Shown: positions 43,888 to 55,388, counted from the stretch's first letter. The stretch is 64,000 nucleotides of DNA from Gordionus sp. m RMFG-2023 (GCF_954871325.1 NC_088777.1:14051366-14115365), one strand, 5' to 3'. Notes: a model not told the origin generated them from the letters alone. Translations and numbers: made by a program.

Positions 43888-43956
43888 TAAATGATTTTAA
43901 TTTCCCGCGATTAAATAGACCAATCAGAAAAAAATGGACCAAATTTACGATCAAAG

Positions 43957-44720
43957 TTAGGCAAATCCTTGATATGTTATGATGAATTTCACGTCATGAT
44001 TCTGTAGCAAGGGTTTAGAAATAATCTAAAAAATTATTGGGGTAAATTAGTATTCGAGTTGAATTTTAATTTTGTTTTTAATGTATACTAGTTCATTTAA
44101 ATAAATTTCAAAGACATAACAATCATCATTTATAGACATAATATGAAACTTTTTTTTTTTAAAATTTTGATTGTAGATAGCATTTACATTATATAAGTAA
44201 GGTTCCATCATACCTAAACAAAAATTTTGCTACAAAAAAATTGAAATATGAATACATATCTCTTATCAATAGCATTTTATAACAATCACCATGACCACTT
44301 TTTATCTTCAAGCTCAAGACCTAATTAAAAAATTGGGCAGACAAATTTCAGTAATAATATAGAGGATCCTAAAGAAAGATTTTATCTTGTCAAAGACTTC
44401 TTTCAATCCAAGTTATCAAATGAAAGTTCCATTGCCTTATTAACTATTCCACTCTTAATTTTGTTTCTAATGTAATATAATGTCACTTGTTTTTACTTAT
44501 CCATGTTTTATTATATATGTTAAATTTGTAAAAGTTATTGCATTTTGTGGGAAAAACTTACATTCATTATAATTACCTAAATTTTTTATTGCATTATTTA
44601 TTTATTTAATAAATAGTGTTCTTTTGATCATAATCTATAAGTGATTGATTGTTATTAATTTTAGGAAGATGACTGCTAAAATGAAATTAGCACAATTGTT
44701 AAAATATTTTATACAAATAT
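43957..44720. other. AT-rich DNA, nothing recognised
   Basis: A possible coding trace, IEDPKERFYLVKDFFQSKL (about 44360-44415), has no recognised family. Confidence 0.4.
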
Positions 44721-45018
44721 CAGAGACCTGCAGAGGTATCACACGGCCTGGCCCGGATTTTTTTCAAAAATTCTTTACAGCCCGGCCCAGATTTAAAAAT
44801 TAGGCCCGGCCCGGATTTAAAAATTTTAGGCCCGGCCCGGATATTTTTTTAAATAATTTTTTTGAGCTCGGCTTGGATTTTTTAAAAAAAAATTTTTAGA
44901 CTCGGTTTGGAATTTTTTTTAAATTATATTTGACCTGGTATATACAAAAAATTCACCTATTCCGTATTTTATCATATTTTTCGGCGAGTATTATCAATTA
45001 ATAAGCAAGCATATTAGC

Positions 45019-45205
45019 TAATGTTGTTAAACGACTCGTTTTGCGCTAATTTTTAAAAACGGCTAACTCAATATTTTCGCCAGAAAAATATTGACTAAGC
45101 CTTGAAAATTCGAGACTATATGTCTAGACCTTTGTTCCTTCCGTGAACAAAATTTTCAGGCTTGCTTAATATTTTTCTAGATAAAATACTGTGTTAACCG
45201 TTTAT
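45019..45205. repeat. TAGTGTTGTTAA MITE, copy 9, right end missing
   Basis: TAATGTTGTTAAACGACTCG then TTTTTAAAAACGGCTAACTC; core CCTTTGTTCCTTCCGTGAAC. It stops at GTGTTAACCGTTTATA without the right terminus. Confidence 0.8.
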
Positions 45206-45555
45206 AATTTATTTTTATTATTCTAAACAGATATTAAGTATATTACAAATTGATACTATAAAAAATTTGTGTAAATAATATTTTGAGAAAATACTATATT
45301 AATTGTATTTATAAAAAAAATAAAATTGATATTTTAATTAATAAAAAATATAACATATATTATATAATAATGTATTTATTACATATTATCCTTTGCGTAT
45401 TTATTCCATGGCAGTAAAACAATTTATATTATGTAATAGATACTATGAGTGTTAGCTGGTGTTAACTTTCACCCAACATTATATTAATCATAGCTATATA
45501 TCCATATCTAATTGACGAATATAATTGGTGTTGTATAAATTTTTTTTTTAAATTT

Positions 45556-45815
45556 TACGGCCCGGCCTGGGTATTTTTTTCAAAAAAATTTTCAGGCCTG
45601 GCCCGGGTATTTTTTAAAAAAATTTTCAGGCCTGGCCCGGGTATTTTTTAAAAAAATTTTCAGGCCTGGCCCGGCTATTTTTTAAAAAATTTTCAGGCCA
45701 GGCCCGGGTATTTTTTTAAAAAAATTTTCAGGCCTGGCCCGGGTATTTTTTTAAAAAAATTTTCAGGCCTGGCCCGGGTATTTTTTTAAAAAAAATTATC
45801 AGGCCTGGCCCGAGC
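45556..45815 (+). repeat. Tandem array of CAGGCCTGGCCCGGGTA units
   Basis: About seven or eight units of 36-40 bp, each CAGGCCTGGCCCGGGTA plus a T run and an A run. Nearly identical GC-rich blocks in AT-rich DNA, forming the subterminal region of the hAT at 44721-45859. Confidence 0.92.
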
Positions 45816-45867
45816 CTGGTAACTGGGCCTTGGCTTAGGGCCGGGCCTACAGGTCTCTGATAAATAT

Positions 45868-47737
45868 TAAATAAAATTACAATGACTAATATTAGCTTTT
45901 ATTTATAAGAAATTTATACATTTTGATTATAAAAGTAAAATACTAGTTTCTTTTTCTCTTATAATGGATGAAATTTTATTGAAATCAAAATAGAAGAGTA
46001 AAATGTTTTTAGTACATTTTCAACTTCATAATTTTAATTTAGGTTTATATTATAATCTTAAAATTTTTTTTTATAAAAGGTATACAAAGATTAAGATTTC
46101 CTGCGATACATTATTTTAAGAAAATAAACTTAGGAAATTTAAAATATTTTTAAAAACCCAAAATAGATACTTAGATTAAGTTATAAAATTGGATTAATAA
46201 CAAAAAAGAATCTAAATACTTTCAATTCACTTATATGTAGTTCTTTAACTAAGCTCAAATTTTACATACCTATTAGTTTACAATATATGAAGTACTTTTT
46301 TGCAACAAATCTAATCAAATTTTTGAAATAAATTTATTGATAAGATGTATAAAAAAATATTATGTTGTTATAAAATTCAATTAAATTTCTTTTTTTACCC
46401 TTCTTTTGTTTTGTCTTTAATACATAAAAATTAAATAAAGTTTTTCTTTTTTTACCCTTCTTTTGTTTTGTCTTTAATACATAAAAATTAAATATAGTTT
46501 TTCTATTGTTTTGAGTTAACTACATTAAAAGTAAAACATTTGATTTTTGTGTTTTCTTTTACTTAGGGGTTTTTCTTACCTTAGGAGTCCTTAGTAAGGT
46601 GTTCGACAAATATAAGTTAGATATTTATTTCTGGGATATCGCCCTGCATCTAGAGGTATAATAAGAGTTCTGGAAAGTATGGGGGGTAGGTTTTATCCCT
46701 AATTATGTAAGGTAGAACTATCACAACTCCTTTTTGCAATTTACTTTAATTTATAATTGCGCGTTTTATTTTCCATATAAATGGGGCAAATTTTTATACT
46801 TAAAAAGATTTTTTTTAGTTGTAAAATAATTATTTTTAAGAATAAATTGTAATTTATTATTTTGGCTTATTTATGTTTAATTAATTCTTTTTTAATAAAA
46901 TTCAAAGTAACGTCTACTAGTACTTATTTATAATAACTTAAATGACACTTACTAGATCCCAGCAAGTCGAACCCCCTACCAGTCTAACCTTAACTGAAGC
47001 CCCGTCATTCAAATGTATATACAAATAAAGATAAAAATCTATTTAACATAGACATGATATGTATATTTGATAATTATGTGATATATATTATTTGCTAATT
47101 TCTTAACATCATGGAAAAACGATCGCCCCCCGTAGCTACGTCACTGGCCGGATTAATATTTTTTGGCTGGAATAAATGATATCTCCTTCATTATAATTTC
47201 TATCAATGCATTGTAAAAACTTATATTTTTTAAATGAGGTTCAAAAATGTTAATGATGGTTTTGTAAAAGTAGCAGCATTGAAGGTTTTATTCTTTGATG
47301 AATATTGTTTTTAATTACTCTAATCATTAATTTGTATGCATTTAAAAATAATAATATATGTATGATGGATTTAAACATTTATTTATATTAATCATGAATA
47401 ATTCTCAGTTTTCCTGAACTAATATTCGATGTTCTTTTAGAACTATCTCCTCCTGTATTTTATTTTTGATAAGAAAATTGTATTTCTTTATTAGACTTTC
47501 CAGTTATTTTAGTTCTAATAAAATAAAAATGAAATTTATAAATATATAAATTAATTTAATTTGTGTCAATTCTCTTATAAAAGTAATCTAAGAAAATAAG
47601 TAAAAATTCTTACCTTTAGTATTTTTAATTTTTATTTTGAAAAATATTTTAATTTATTTAAAAATGTATAATATTACCTTTGTTTAAATTATTTAATTGA
47701 AGGTTTAATTGTATATAGGTATAAAATAAATATCTGG
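45868..47737. other. AT-rich DNA with one short duplication and a lone hAT end
   Basis: 46387-46500 is a 57-bp tandem duplication (TTTTTTACCCTTCTTTTGTT). 47126-47150 (CGCCCCCCGTAGCTACGTCACTG) is a hAT right end without a clear partner. Confidence 0.55.
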
Positions 47738-47795
47738 CAAAATTATTACGTGATACGTGATATATAGCGCTTTTGCCCTCTAGTGTTGAAGATTC

Positions 47796-48000
47796 AACAG
47801 AGCTACGCTAAGTTTTCCATTTCCATCTAATTGGAACAATTTAATTTGGGTAAAAGTAAAAATATGAGGAGCCCTCCACACGTTTGTGGGCAAGCCGCAT
47901 GTACTTGTAGGCACAACATTTCGAAAAATGTTGCTTAAACCTCTATAGGCTTAATTTATAAGGAGTGGGACAAAGAAAAAGCCTATACCCGAGAAGTACA
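47796..48000 (+). repeat. Structured repeat module, copy 2
   Basis: Hairpins CCACACGTTTGTGG (47876-47889), an 8-bp stem with CGAA loop (CAACATTT/AAATGTTG, 47914-47933), and TATAGGCTT with AAGCCTATA (47944-47952, 47979-47987). The last two stems differ from copy 1 by paired changes. Confidence 0.75.
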
Positions 48001-48599
48001 GTATAATTTAATTACTTTAAAGGTGGGTGATGGCTGATTTTAAGCTTAATTTCTTTAGTGCAAGTTATAATTACTATCAATATTGAGATATAATGTACAT
48101 AGAATCTGTAAATAAATATGATTAAAATAAAATAATATTTACCGTTCTATCACTTCAGATTTTCCACCGGATGAAACCGTACCTCTCCAATTTTTCGCCA
48201 TGCGGTTTTTAAATTCGAAATTCAAAAAAAATGGAGTGCCGGTAAAATTTTTTGAATCTTATCTTATTTTATCTAGCACGTTGTTCACAGACACATGCCC
48301 AAAGTGAGCGATGGTGAATTATACGTAAACAGTTTTACGCAATACATGGTGTTGCAATTGTGTATTTTTACTATATATATAATTTTATATAATATCCAAT
48401 GTCAATCAAATAATGTTTACACGTAGATTAGTAGATTTTCTTGTGCAAAAATTTTTGGAAGAAAGTGATAGTACTGTATTTGTATTTGTACTGGTATTTA
48501 TTTTATTTAATCATGTTTATTTCTAGGTTTGCTCACATTCTAATTAATGGTAAAATTAATATAGCCAATATATCCCTCCCATAATCAAATTTTTTATTT

Positions 48600-48800
48600 A
48601 ATCGGGCATGGGCTTTTTACCTCTCTTTTTATTTTCCCATGGGCGTTTAAGTAAGGGGCTTTGACTCTTGCGCGCACAGGTAACTGCGGCTTGCCCAAAA
48701 AACGTGGATGGTCCTCTTATTTATTTAATTATTTCCCATTCTTTTATCCCAGTTAGATAGGCTCTTATGAGAGAACCAAGCGTTGCTCTGTTATATATAT
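48600..48800 (-). repeat. Structured repeat module, copy 3
   Basis: Read on the minus strand: ACAGAGCAACGCTTGGTTCT, GGGCAAGCCGCAGTTACCTG, then TTAAACGCCCATGGG pairing with CCCATGCCCG (plus-strand 48607-48612 with 48636-48641). Homology to copy 4 extends on to about 48420. Confidence 0.75.
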
Positions 48801-49075
48801 ATCTTTGACATATATATGACATTTTAGAACTAGTGCGCTTAATATCACGTATCACGTAATTTTATACAATATCATATGACAATTTTATAAATTATACATG
48901 TCGAATATCAAAATAATGGCAATCAATTTTTTATTCGATGGAATAATGTAATTTTGATTATATTTATGTAAGCTAAAAATAAAGTGATGGTTTAAAATTA
49001 TATATTTAGTAATTTAAATGAGTTGTGAGTTAATTAATATTATTTTAATTATGTAATTATTAGAATTATTACAAA

Positions 49076-49540
49076 GCTCACTAGCCCTAAACGTCATATA
49101 TATAACAGTTATATATATACAAAAGAATAACGCTTGGTTCTCTTATGAAAAACCTATCAAACTGGGATAAAAGATGAAGACAATTAAGAGAGCCATCCAT
49201 GTTTTGGGGCAGACCGCAGTTACCTGTGATCTCAAAATGCAAAGCCACTTACTTAAACGCCCATGAGAAATAAGAGGAGGGGTAAAAAGCCTATGACCAA
49301 ATAAAAAATTTGATTATGGAAGGAATATATTGGCTATGTTAATTTTACTTTTAATTAACATTCTGAGAACCTAGAAATAAACAAATGATTAAATTAAATA
49401 AATTACCAGTACATATACAGTACAATCACTTATCAATCAATAATACTAATTCTTTATATATATCCAACTTTGAATATAATCCTATTCCATATTTAATATC
49501 ACCATGATCATCATACCGGACTTTATCTCTTTATATAAAA
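49076..49540 (+). repeat. Structured repeat module, copy 4
   Basis: AACGCTTGGTTCTC, GCAGACCGCAGTTACCTGTG, TTAAACGCCCATGAG; then the same 3' region as copy 3 (AAAAATTTGATTATGG, ATATTGGCTATGTTAATTTT, CCTAGAAATAAACA). Together copies 3 and 4 form an inverted pair about 220 bp apart. Confidence 0.75.
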
Positions 49541-49676
49541 AAAAAATTATTTAAAAAACATATGAAAATAACCTAACCAATAAAGTGCTCAATATTTCTC
49601 AACTCGATGCGCTTTTGTCCATATGCTTTGAGCACTAGCAAACTGAAATGTTTAGTGACACACCATCGCATCTATG

Positions 49677-49909
49677 CAGCGTCTACATGACAGTATATTA
49701 ACTGGATGCAAACCCCCCTCAAAAATATATATCTACCCCCCTAAAAATACCAAAATGTTATCCATAGATAATATAAAAATGTAATGGAAAATTTTCTAGA
49801 TTATTATAGTCTACCCCCCATAATGCCTACCCCCTACCCCCTAACCCTTTATAGATATTAGGATGCAAACTGTCCCTACCCCCTCCCCCCCCCGCTCATG
49901 TAGACACTG
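49677..49909. repeat. CAGCGTCTAC hAT MITE with perfect CATCTATG duplication
   Basis: Ends CAGCGTCTACATGA and TCATGTAGACACTG, flanked by CATCTATG (49669-49676, 49910-49917). GGATGCAAACCCCC and its right-hand partner GGATGCAAACTGTCCC sit inside. 233 bp, non-coding; same family as 13251-16632. Confidence 0.93.
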
Positions 49910-50714
49910 CATCTATGAAAAGCCTAAGGTATGGGTAAAATAAAAATAGTCAAAACTAGATAAGGAATTTTGAGATGCATAGTTGATTTTTTAAGGGGTT
50001 AAAGGACTGCAATGGGCGGGTTAAAAAAAATTAAGCACTGGGCGGGATAGTTTGTATGTTAAACAAAAATAAACTGTTGGTGAATTTAAAGTATTTTTAT
50101 GGCGTAATGAACAGAACGAGCTTATATTTATTAAAAATTATTTTTTTATTTTATATTGCATATTTTGTAATAATATTTTACAATAAATAAAAACCCAAAC
50201 CAACCCATCAAATAATTTATAAAAATTGAGCCGGCGATGGTGGGGAATTAAATTTTTTTTAGGTGGATGAATATATTTTAATAAATCATGTCATGAGCGA
50301 GCGGGCTAGCGGGTTAAAAAAATTTAAAACAGTGGACGGTATTATGTGCCAAAACTTGCCCATTGCAGCAGGCGCGTACGCAGGAATTTGGTCTAGGGGG
50401 AGATAATAAAATTTTTTAGGAAATATTATTGTTTTTTAAAAATATCAAGCATAAATTTATTAGGACTAATAACTATTTCTAATACACAATTTTAAATTAA
50501 TTAGAATTATAAAAAAATTATATGTAAAGAATCAATTAAATGACCCAAAATAGAAATTTGAATTTTTTGAGCCTTTACACAAATAGTTTCTGGAATAATT
50601 ACATTTTGTATGTTATATATTTTGTAAAATCCAATCTTCGTTGTGATTGAGCTAATTTATCAATTATCTCCCTTGCTTGTCGTCAAATGCCTATGAATAT
50701 TCAAAAGATCCTTT

Positions 50715-51094
50715 TTAAATATACCCGGGCCGGGCCCGAATTTTTTTTAAAAAAACACCCAAGCTCGTCCTGAATTATTTTAAAAAAACACCAAATCCGG
50801 GCTGTATTTTTTAAAACAGCCTATATTTGAAATCGTTATTATTAGCTATAAATTAAAAATAAATATAACTTATTTTAAAAAAATCCGGGCCGGGCCTGAA
50901 AATTTTATTTTAAAAAAAGCCGAGTCGGGGCCTAAATTTTTTTTTTAAAAAAGCCGGACCGGACCTGAAATTTTTTTAAAAATAGCCGGGCCGGACCTGA
51001 AATTTTTTTTAAAAAAAAACCCAGGCCGGGCCATAAAAAATCTTTAAAAAAAATCCGGGCCGTGCCCCGCAAATGGTACTTCTGCAGGCCTCTG
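50715..51094. repeat. GGCCCGG-type hAT fragment, right end intact
   Basis: CCGGGCCGGGCCCG followed by six or so CCGG(A/G)CC blocks with T/A spacers, ending CTTCTGCAGGCCTCTG. The usual left end is missing. Confidence 0.8.
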
Positions 51095-51349
51095 TTATTC
51101 TTCTTAAAAAAGAGAATGTTCTCTCATTAGTTTACTAATGAAAGAGTTTATAAACCCTTTTAATACATTGGGAATTTAATCTAAAATGTATTTGAAATAA
51201 TGCAGAGCATTCATTGCATTTTTTGGGACTATATCAACCATAGTTTATCTTATAAACATAGTTATTCAGCTAGTAGGCATCATAAGATACTTTAACATCT
51301 TCATAATAAAAATCTAACAAATATTTTTTTTTCTATCACCATCTGAAAA

Positions 51350-51907
51350 AGGTTGGGAAGGCTTTTGTGGAAGTAATATTTGCAGATTAGTAAGTGCTGC
51401 ATGATGAATTAAAAATTCATTTATTTGGGTTATAAATTTATCTGTATTTAAGATATACTCTTCTACTGATCCTATATTAATGTTTTAACGATGAGCTTGC
51501 CTTGCTACAAGTCGAAGGAGACAAATATTAAACACGTATAGCTCTGCTTTGACTCAACAATAAAATATGTAATTCTTCATCAACATTAGCCCTAATTTCC
51601 TTGAGTTCTGATAAAATGCACTCCGCTATTCTCATCTTCCTAATCAAGTCAATGTCATGTTTTTGAAAAGTAATACTTAAAATAGTTGTATAATTAAATA
51701 ATACATTCTAATGAGAAATAAAATTTGGAATAAGCATTGAATCAAATAATTTTCTTGCTTCTGAGGAAATATTTCTTTCAGGCCATTGTGATATTTCAGT
51801 AATAGCAAATAATTGGCTCTTCTAACTCCTTGAAAGCTGTTACTGCTTGATGGCAGAGCCTCTATCTCGTTGGACAAGGTTGCAATTTCTTTTTCCCTGT
51901 TGGACAA
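51350..51907 (-). pseudogene. hAT-associated coding remnant
   Basis: The minus strand reads MSNREKEIATLSNEIEALPS then SNSFQGVRRANYLLLLKYHN and GLKEIFPQKQ (51677-51907). Further along are MRIAECILSELKEIRANVDE and, later, LQILLPQKPSQPFSDG, with frame changes and stops between. The position inside a hAT with intact ends suggests its own transposase or a captured domain. The familiar SERxFS dimerisation motif is not visible, so the assignment rests on position. Confidence 0.45.
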
Positions 51908-52230
51908 GAAGTTTCAGAAATAATATTTATTTGACTATAAATTTGAAAATGGTAGATAAATATTACGCCACTAAAAATTTGGAAATAATAAGTAAATATT
52001 ACGCCGGAAAACTTGAAATCGAAATTAATTGATAATATAACTTAGTAGATAAATGTGATTAAATATAATTAAATATATATTTAATATGAGATACGAATAA
52101 ATATTAACAAATATAAATTAATATAAACAATAATATTTTTGAAAAATATATCCGGCATCTGCATTTTTTGGCTTTGGGAGGGGATTTGTCCCCCTGCCCC
52201 CCCCCCGCTGCGTACGCCAATGCATTGCAG

Positions 52231-52590
52231 ACATCTAAGTGTTGTATCTGCACGTGGGTTGGGTTGGGATTTGGCCATGTAAATATTTTAAATTTTGGAT
52301 CGGGTCCAGAAATTTCTTTTCCATGTAGTGGATTTGGAAATATTTTTGCTAAATTTTTTTAATTTTAATCCATCAATAAATTTTTGATTGATATTATCTT
52401 AAAATTTTATTCAGTTTAGATATTTTATATAAAAAATTTGATTTTGGGGTAAAAATATAAAATAAATTTTCTGATTAAATTAGGTCGGGAAGTCTTTTTT
52501 ATAAAAATTTCGGATCCGGTAGTGTCGTTAAAAGCTTTTTTTCCTTACGGGTTGTGTGAAAAAACTTTATCATTTGCTGGTCTCTAATCG
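52231..52590. repeat. Diverged GGTCTCTAAT-ended hAT fragment
   Basis: GGGTTGGGTTGGGATTTGG, GGATCGGGTCC and GGATCCGG blocks, ending TTGCTGGTCTCTAATC. Similar in style to the GGCCCGG family. Confidence 0.4.
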
Positions 52591-54117
52591 TGATTAATTC
52601 TCTTCTTCTGTAGAAGCACCAATCAAATGGAATATAATTTTATTAAAAAACAAAAAGCTAATAAAAGCTGAAAGAAATAATAAATTTTTAGTGCAAAATT
52701 GCATCGAAAATTATTTAGGTTGTTATAAAGCTGATTCAAATTTTTTACACTATTATTTATAGAATTAATTTGTTATTAATATTTATATTGTAATATTATT
52801 TTTAATATTTTCGATGTGTAGTTGATTTGTTAACCATAAGGATAATATTAAAAAAAATCAATTTTTATGTTTTTATCGCGTTATAGTGCCTCCTTTCAAG
52901 ATCATATGTAAGTATATTTATATACCAAATAGCTTATTAGCCTTTTAAATTCTTACATTTTGTAAAATATTTTTTTATATTTAATTCTAATATTTCTGTT
53001 TCTCCATTTTAAAACTATCTTTTTAACTTATATAATTAAGATTACTATTAGAACATAGATCTTATTTATTTACAAATTAACAATGACACTTTAGATTTAT
53101 GAATGTATAAATAATATGCACTATTATATACATTGATATCTTATCAAACTTGCTATTTAAGTTTTAAATATAAAACTATTATTATAAATATAATCCATAT
53201 GATTTATTTTGATTGTTTTTTTATTGATTTTTGTATGTTAAAGTAAAATTATATATTTTCTAATTTATTAATAATTATTTTGTCAAAAGGTAATATATTT
53301 AGCATACACATTAAATTTATATTGACAAATGTTCTACATATAATATTTTTATCCATGCAATTGATAAAAAAAAATAAACACCTTGTTTATATTATATTAT
53401 ATAAAACATACAATATGAATTATTAATAAAAAAACTAAACATATTATTAGATTAATATATTTGATGTGTAATTATATTATAATTCCATTAAATCTATTTT
53501 TTCAGAAGTGCTAACTAGTTTCAATATTTTGACACAAATATTAGTTAGCTAGAAAGATGATATTAGTATTCTGCATTGGGCCTAATTTTTTGTGATCCAA
53601 ATTGAAAAAAATTTTGTCCAGCCCAATCCTAAACTAAATTTTTTTAATTTGTTCCCCAAATTCCCAAAAATATAAATTATTTGTACACTGGGCTGGCCTA
53701 AATTAATTTAAATATAGAAATTAATAAATTTGTTAATATATTTTTACACTAAACTTATTTAGGTTTTTAACCATTCTCCAAACAAATAAAAAAAAATATA
53801 TTTGTGCCTTATTTTTTGCAAAAATTTTAAAACATCGATTTTATTTCAAAATTTGAACCCAGCTCAGCTCAATTAAAAAAAAAAATAGGCCTCAACCAAT
53901 TTTGAAAAATGTGCCTGGCCCAAGATGGGTTGAGCCTACTTTTGCATATCTGTTGAATACATTATATTTTATATAAATTGCAATCTTATCCTTAGTTGAC
54001 AAGTTTTTTTACTTGATGTAATTAGGGCATGCCAATATTTTAGATTGAATGCCATTACATATTTTTTTTTTGTATTATCTGCTGCAAAAAAAGGTTTAAA
54101 CATCTGTCACATTTAGT
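52591..54117. other. AT-rich DNA; decayed GGCCC-type hAT at 53560-53955
   Basis: No gene seen. 53560-53955 starts TCTGCATTGGGCCTAA and ends GGGTTGAGCCTACTTTTGCA, a diverged GGCCCGG-family copy. Confidence 0.45.
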
Positions 54118-54331
54118 TAGTTTGTTAAACAATTCGATTTAGCCAATTTTTAAAAATGGCTAATTCAAAAATTTTACCAAAATAAAATAACTCAGGTTTC
54201 ATGATTTTCCTAATATGTAATAAAAAACGTTTGGATATCTATTACTATAATTTTGATGCTTAGATAATATTATTTTAGATCTTAATTTGGCCGTTTTTAA
54301 AATCGACCAAATTGTGCTGTTTAACCAAGTA
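54118..54331. repeat. TAGTGTTGTTAA MITE, copy 10
   Basis: TAGTTTGTTAAACAATTCGA with CGACCAAATTGTGCTGTTTAAC; core AGATAATATTATTTTAGATC. Confidence 0.7.
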
Positions 54332-54640
54332 TGTGGCTCCTAACCAGAATCATTTAACCTTTTTATACTGAACCACAACCATGAACCTTTTTTTAAAGTT
54401 TAAGGATCAAGAATTTATATTTTTTTAAATTATAAAATTTTTTAATAGTATTAAAACTTTCTTTCTCGCTCTCAAATGCAGAAAATCAAGAAATTTAAGA
54501 TTAACTATATATTATTATGCTTTAATTGCAGAGGCACAATAATATCTCTTCTTTGACCAAGAAATAGTTGGAGTATCTATCTTATATTACTTTTTAAAAA
54601 AATTTGGTGCATTTAGAAAAAAATTCCAGATAATTGAATC
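54332..54640. repeat. GAACC-type hAT scrap and AT-rich DNA
   Basis: GAACCACAACCATGAACC (54383-54400) resembles the subterminal part of the GGTTCGGGTT element at 23212-24383. Nothing else seen. Confidence 0.3.
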
Positions 54641-55388
54641 ATAGCCCTGTTCAATATTTTAAAAAAAAAATTCAGCCCACCCTGAATTTTTTTAAGATTA
54701 TCAATTTTTAAAAAGAAAAATTTATATGATATTATATTTAAAAAAAAATAATTTACTCTATTTATTAATGTTATATAAATGATTATAATATATAAAATTT
54801 AAAACAGGTATAGAATTAATTTTTAGCAAGAAAACTTCTTTGTGAACTATCAATGTTCTCACAGTTTTACTGGATAATATTACTGATATTTTCTAGGGAA
54901 GCTGATGTTGCCAGCCTTGTTAATTCCCCCCTAAATGAGAATATAAATCTACCAATCTGCCAAATAATGAAGAGTTGCTAGAGATCTCCATAGTCTGGGC
55001 TGGGTAACATCTGGAAACATTTTATTTGGACCTTGCAAAAAATTAACGGGTCTGATAAGCAAAAAGTAGAGATACCCTCCCACTTAATAGTGAATTCAAA
55101 GATTTTTGTTGAAATAATATATTATATTTTGCTTAGAATTTTGATAATTAAATTAAAACTCGACATCATTTATCAATAAATGTGAATTCATTTTCCTACA
55201 TTTGTGTATTGCTTTAATAAGAAAATCATGAAACCTAAATCCTCATCATTATTGGTTATTTTTCTATTAGATATATTTTTGGACATGAAAAAACCTAGCT
55301 GGGCAATTTTAGTAAAAAAATTGGAATAGGACCAGATTAAATTTAGCTAGGCTGGGCTTGAAAATTTTGCCATTTGCAGACCATAAGA
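54640..55388. repeat. Decayed GGCCC-type hAT
   Basis: Left AATCATAGCCCTGTTCAATA and AGCCCACCCTGAA, right GGCTGGGCTTGAAAATTTTG then CCATTTGCAGACC. The less AT-rich centre (54895-55090) may be worn transposase coding; no frame is open. Confidence 0.4.

Larger units (their letters stand above)
42857..43956. repeat. TTTGATCGTAAA MITE split by a hAT
   Basis: TTTTGATCGTAAAATGGTCC (about 42857) and GGACCAAATTTACGATCAAA (about 43936-43955) are inverted ends. Removing the hAT at 42940-43887 leaves a MITE of about 150 bp. Confidence 0.65.
44721..45859. mobile_element. GGCCCGG-type hAT, longest copy, 8-bp duplication
   Basis: Ends CAGAGACCTGCAGAGG and CCTACAGGTCTCTG, flanked by ACAAATAT and ATAAATAT (7 of 8). 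GGCCCGGCCCGG motifs are stacked at the left and in a tandem array at the right. It carries MITE copy 9 (45019 to about 45205). No transposase seen. Confidence 0.88.
47738..48865. repeat. Foldback element bounded by ACGTGATACGTGATAT, carrying structured modules 2 and 3
   Basis: AAAATTATTACGTGATACGT at the left is mirrored by ATCACGTATCACGTAATTTT at 48844-48863. Module 2 (about 47778-48170, plus) and module 3 (about 48420-48810, minus) face each other, so the element is a large, diverged inverted repeat with a central part containing ACCGTACCTCTCC and AATGGAGTGCCGG. No ORF. Confidence 0.75.
50369..52222 (-). mobile_element. CGTACGC-type hAT with perfect CATTGCAG duplication
   Basis: Ends CAGGCGCGTACGCAG and GCTGCGTACGCCAATG, flanked by CATTGCAG (50361-50368, 52223-52230). 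It carries a transposase-like piece on the minus strand (51677-51907) and a GGCCCGG fragment (50715-51094) inserted later. A short relative is at 11005-11534. Confidence 0.93.
50007..52230. repeat. CTGCAATGGGC inverted-repeat element, split by a hAT
   Basis: CTGCAATGGGCGGGTT at the left and AACTTGCCCATTGCAG (50353-50368) at the right are inverted ends. GGGCGGG, GCGGGCTAGCGGG blocks inside. The hAT at 50369-52222 entered exactly at the right tip, duplicating CATTGCAG. Confidence 0.7.

Noticed and set aside
43664-43954. Minus-strand 96-codon ORF
   Set aside because: Crosses the GGAGCGG subterminal repeats of a hAT; the Ser/Arg/Leu runs come from the repeats.
45556-45815. CRISPR-like array
   Set aside because: Spacers are only T and A runs without unique sequence, the host is a eukaryote, and the array is part of a hAT end.
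40786-47149. A single 6.4-kb hAT joining the two lone CGT-type ends
   Set aside because: Terminal sequences match only partly and the 8-bp flanks (ctcctta-like and gccggatt) do not agree.
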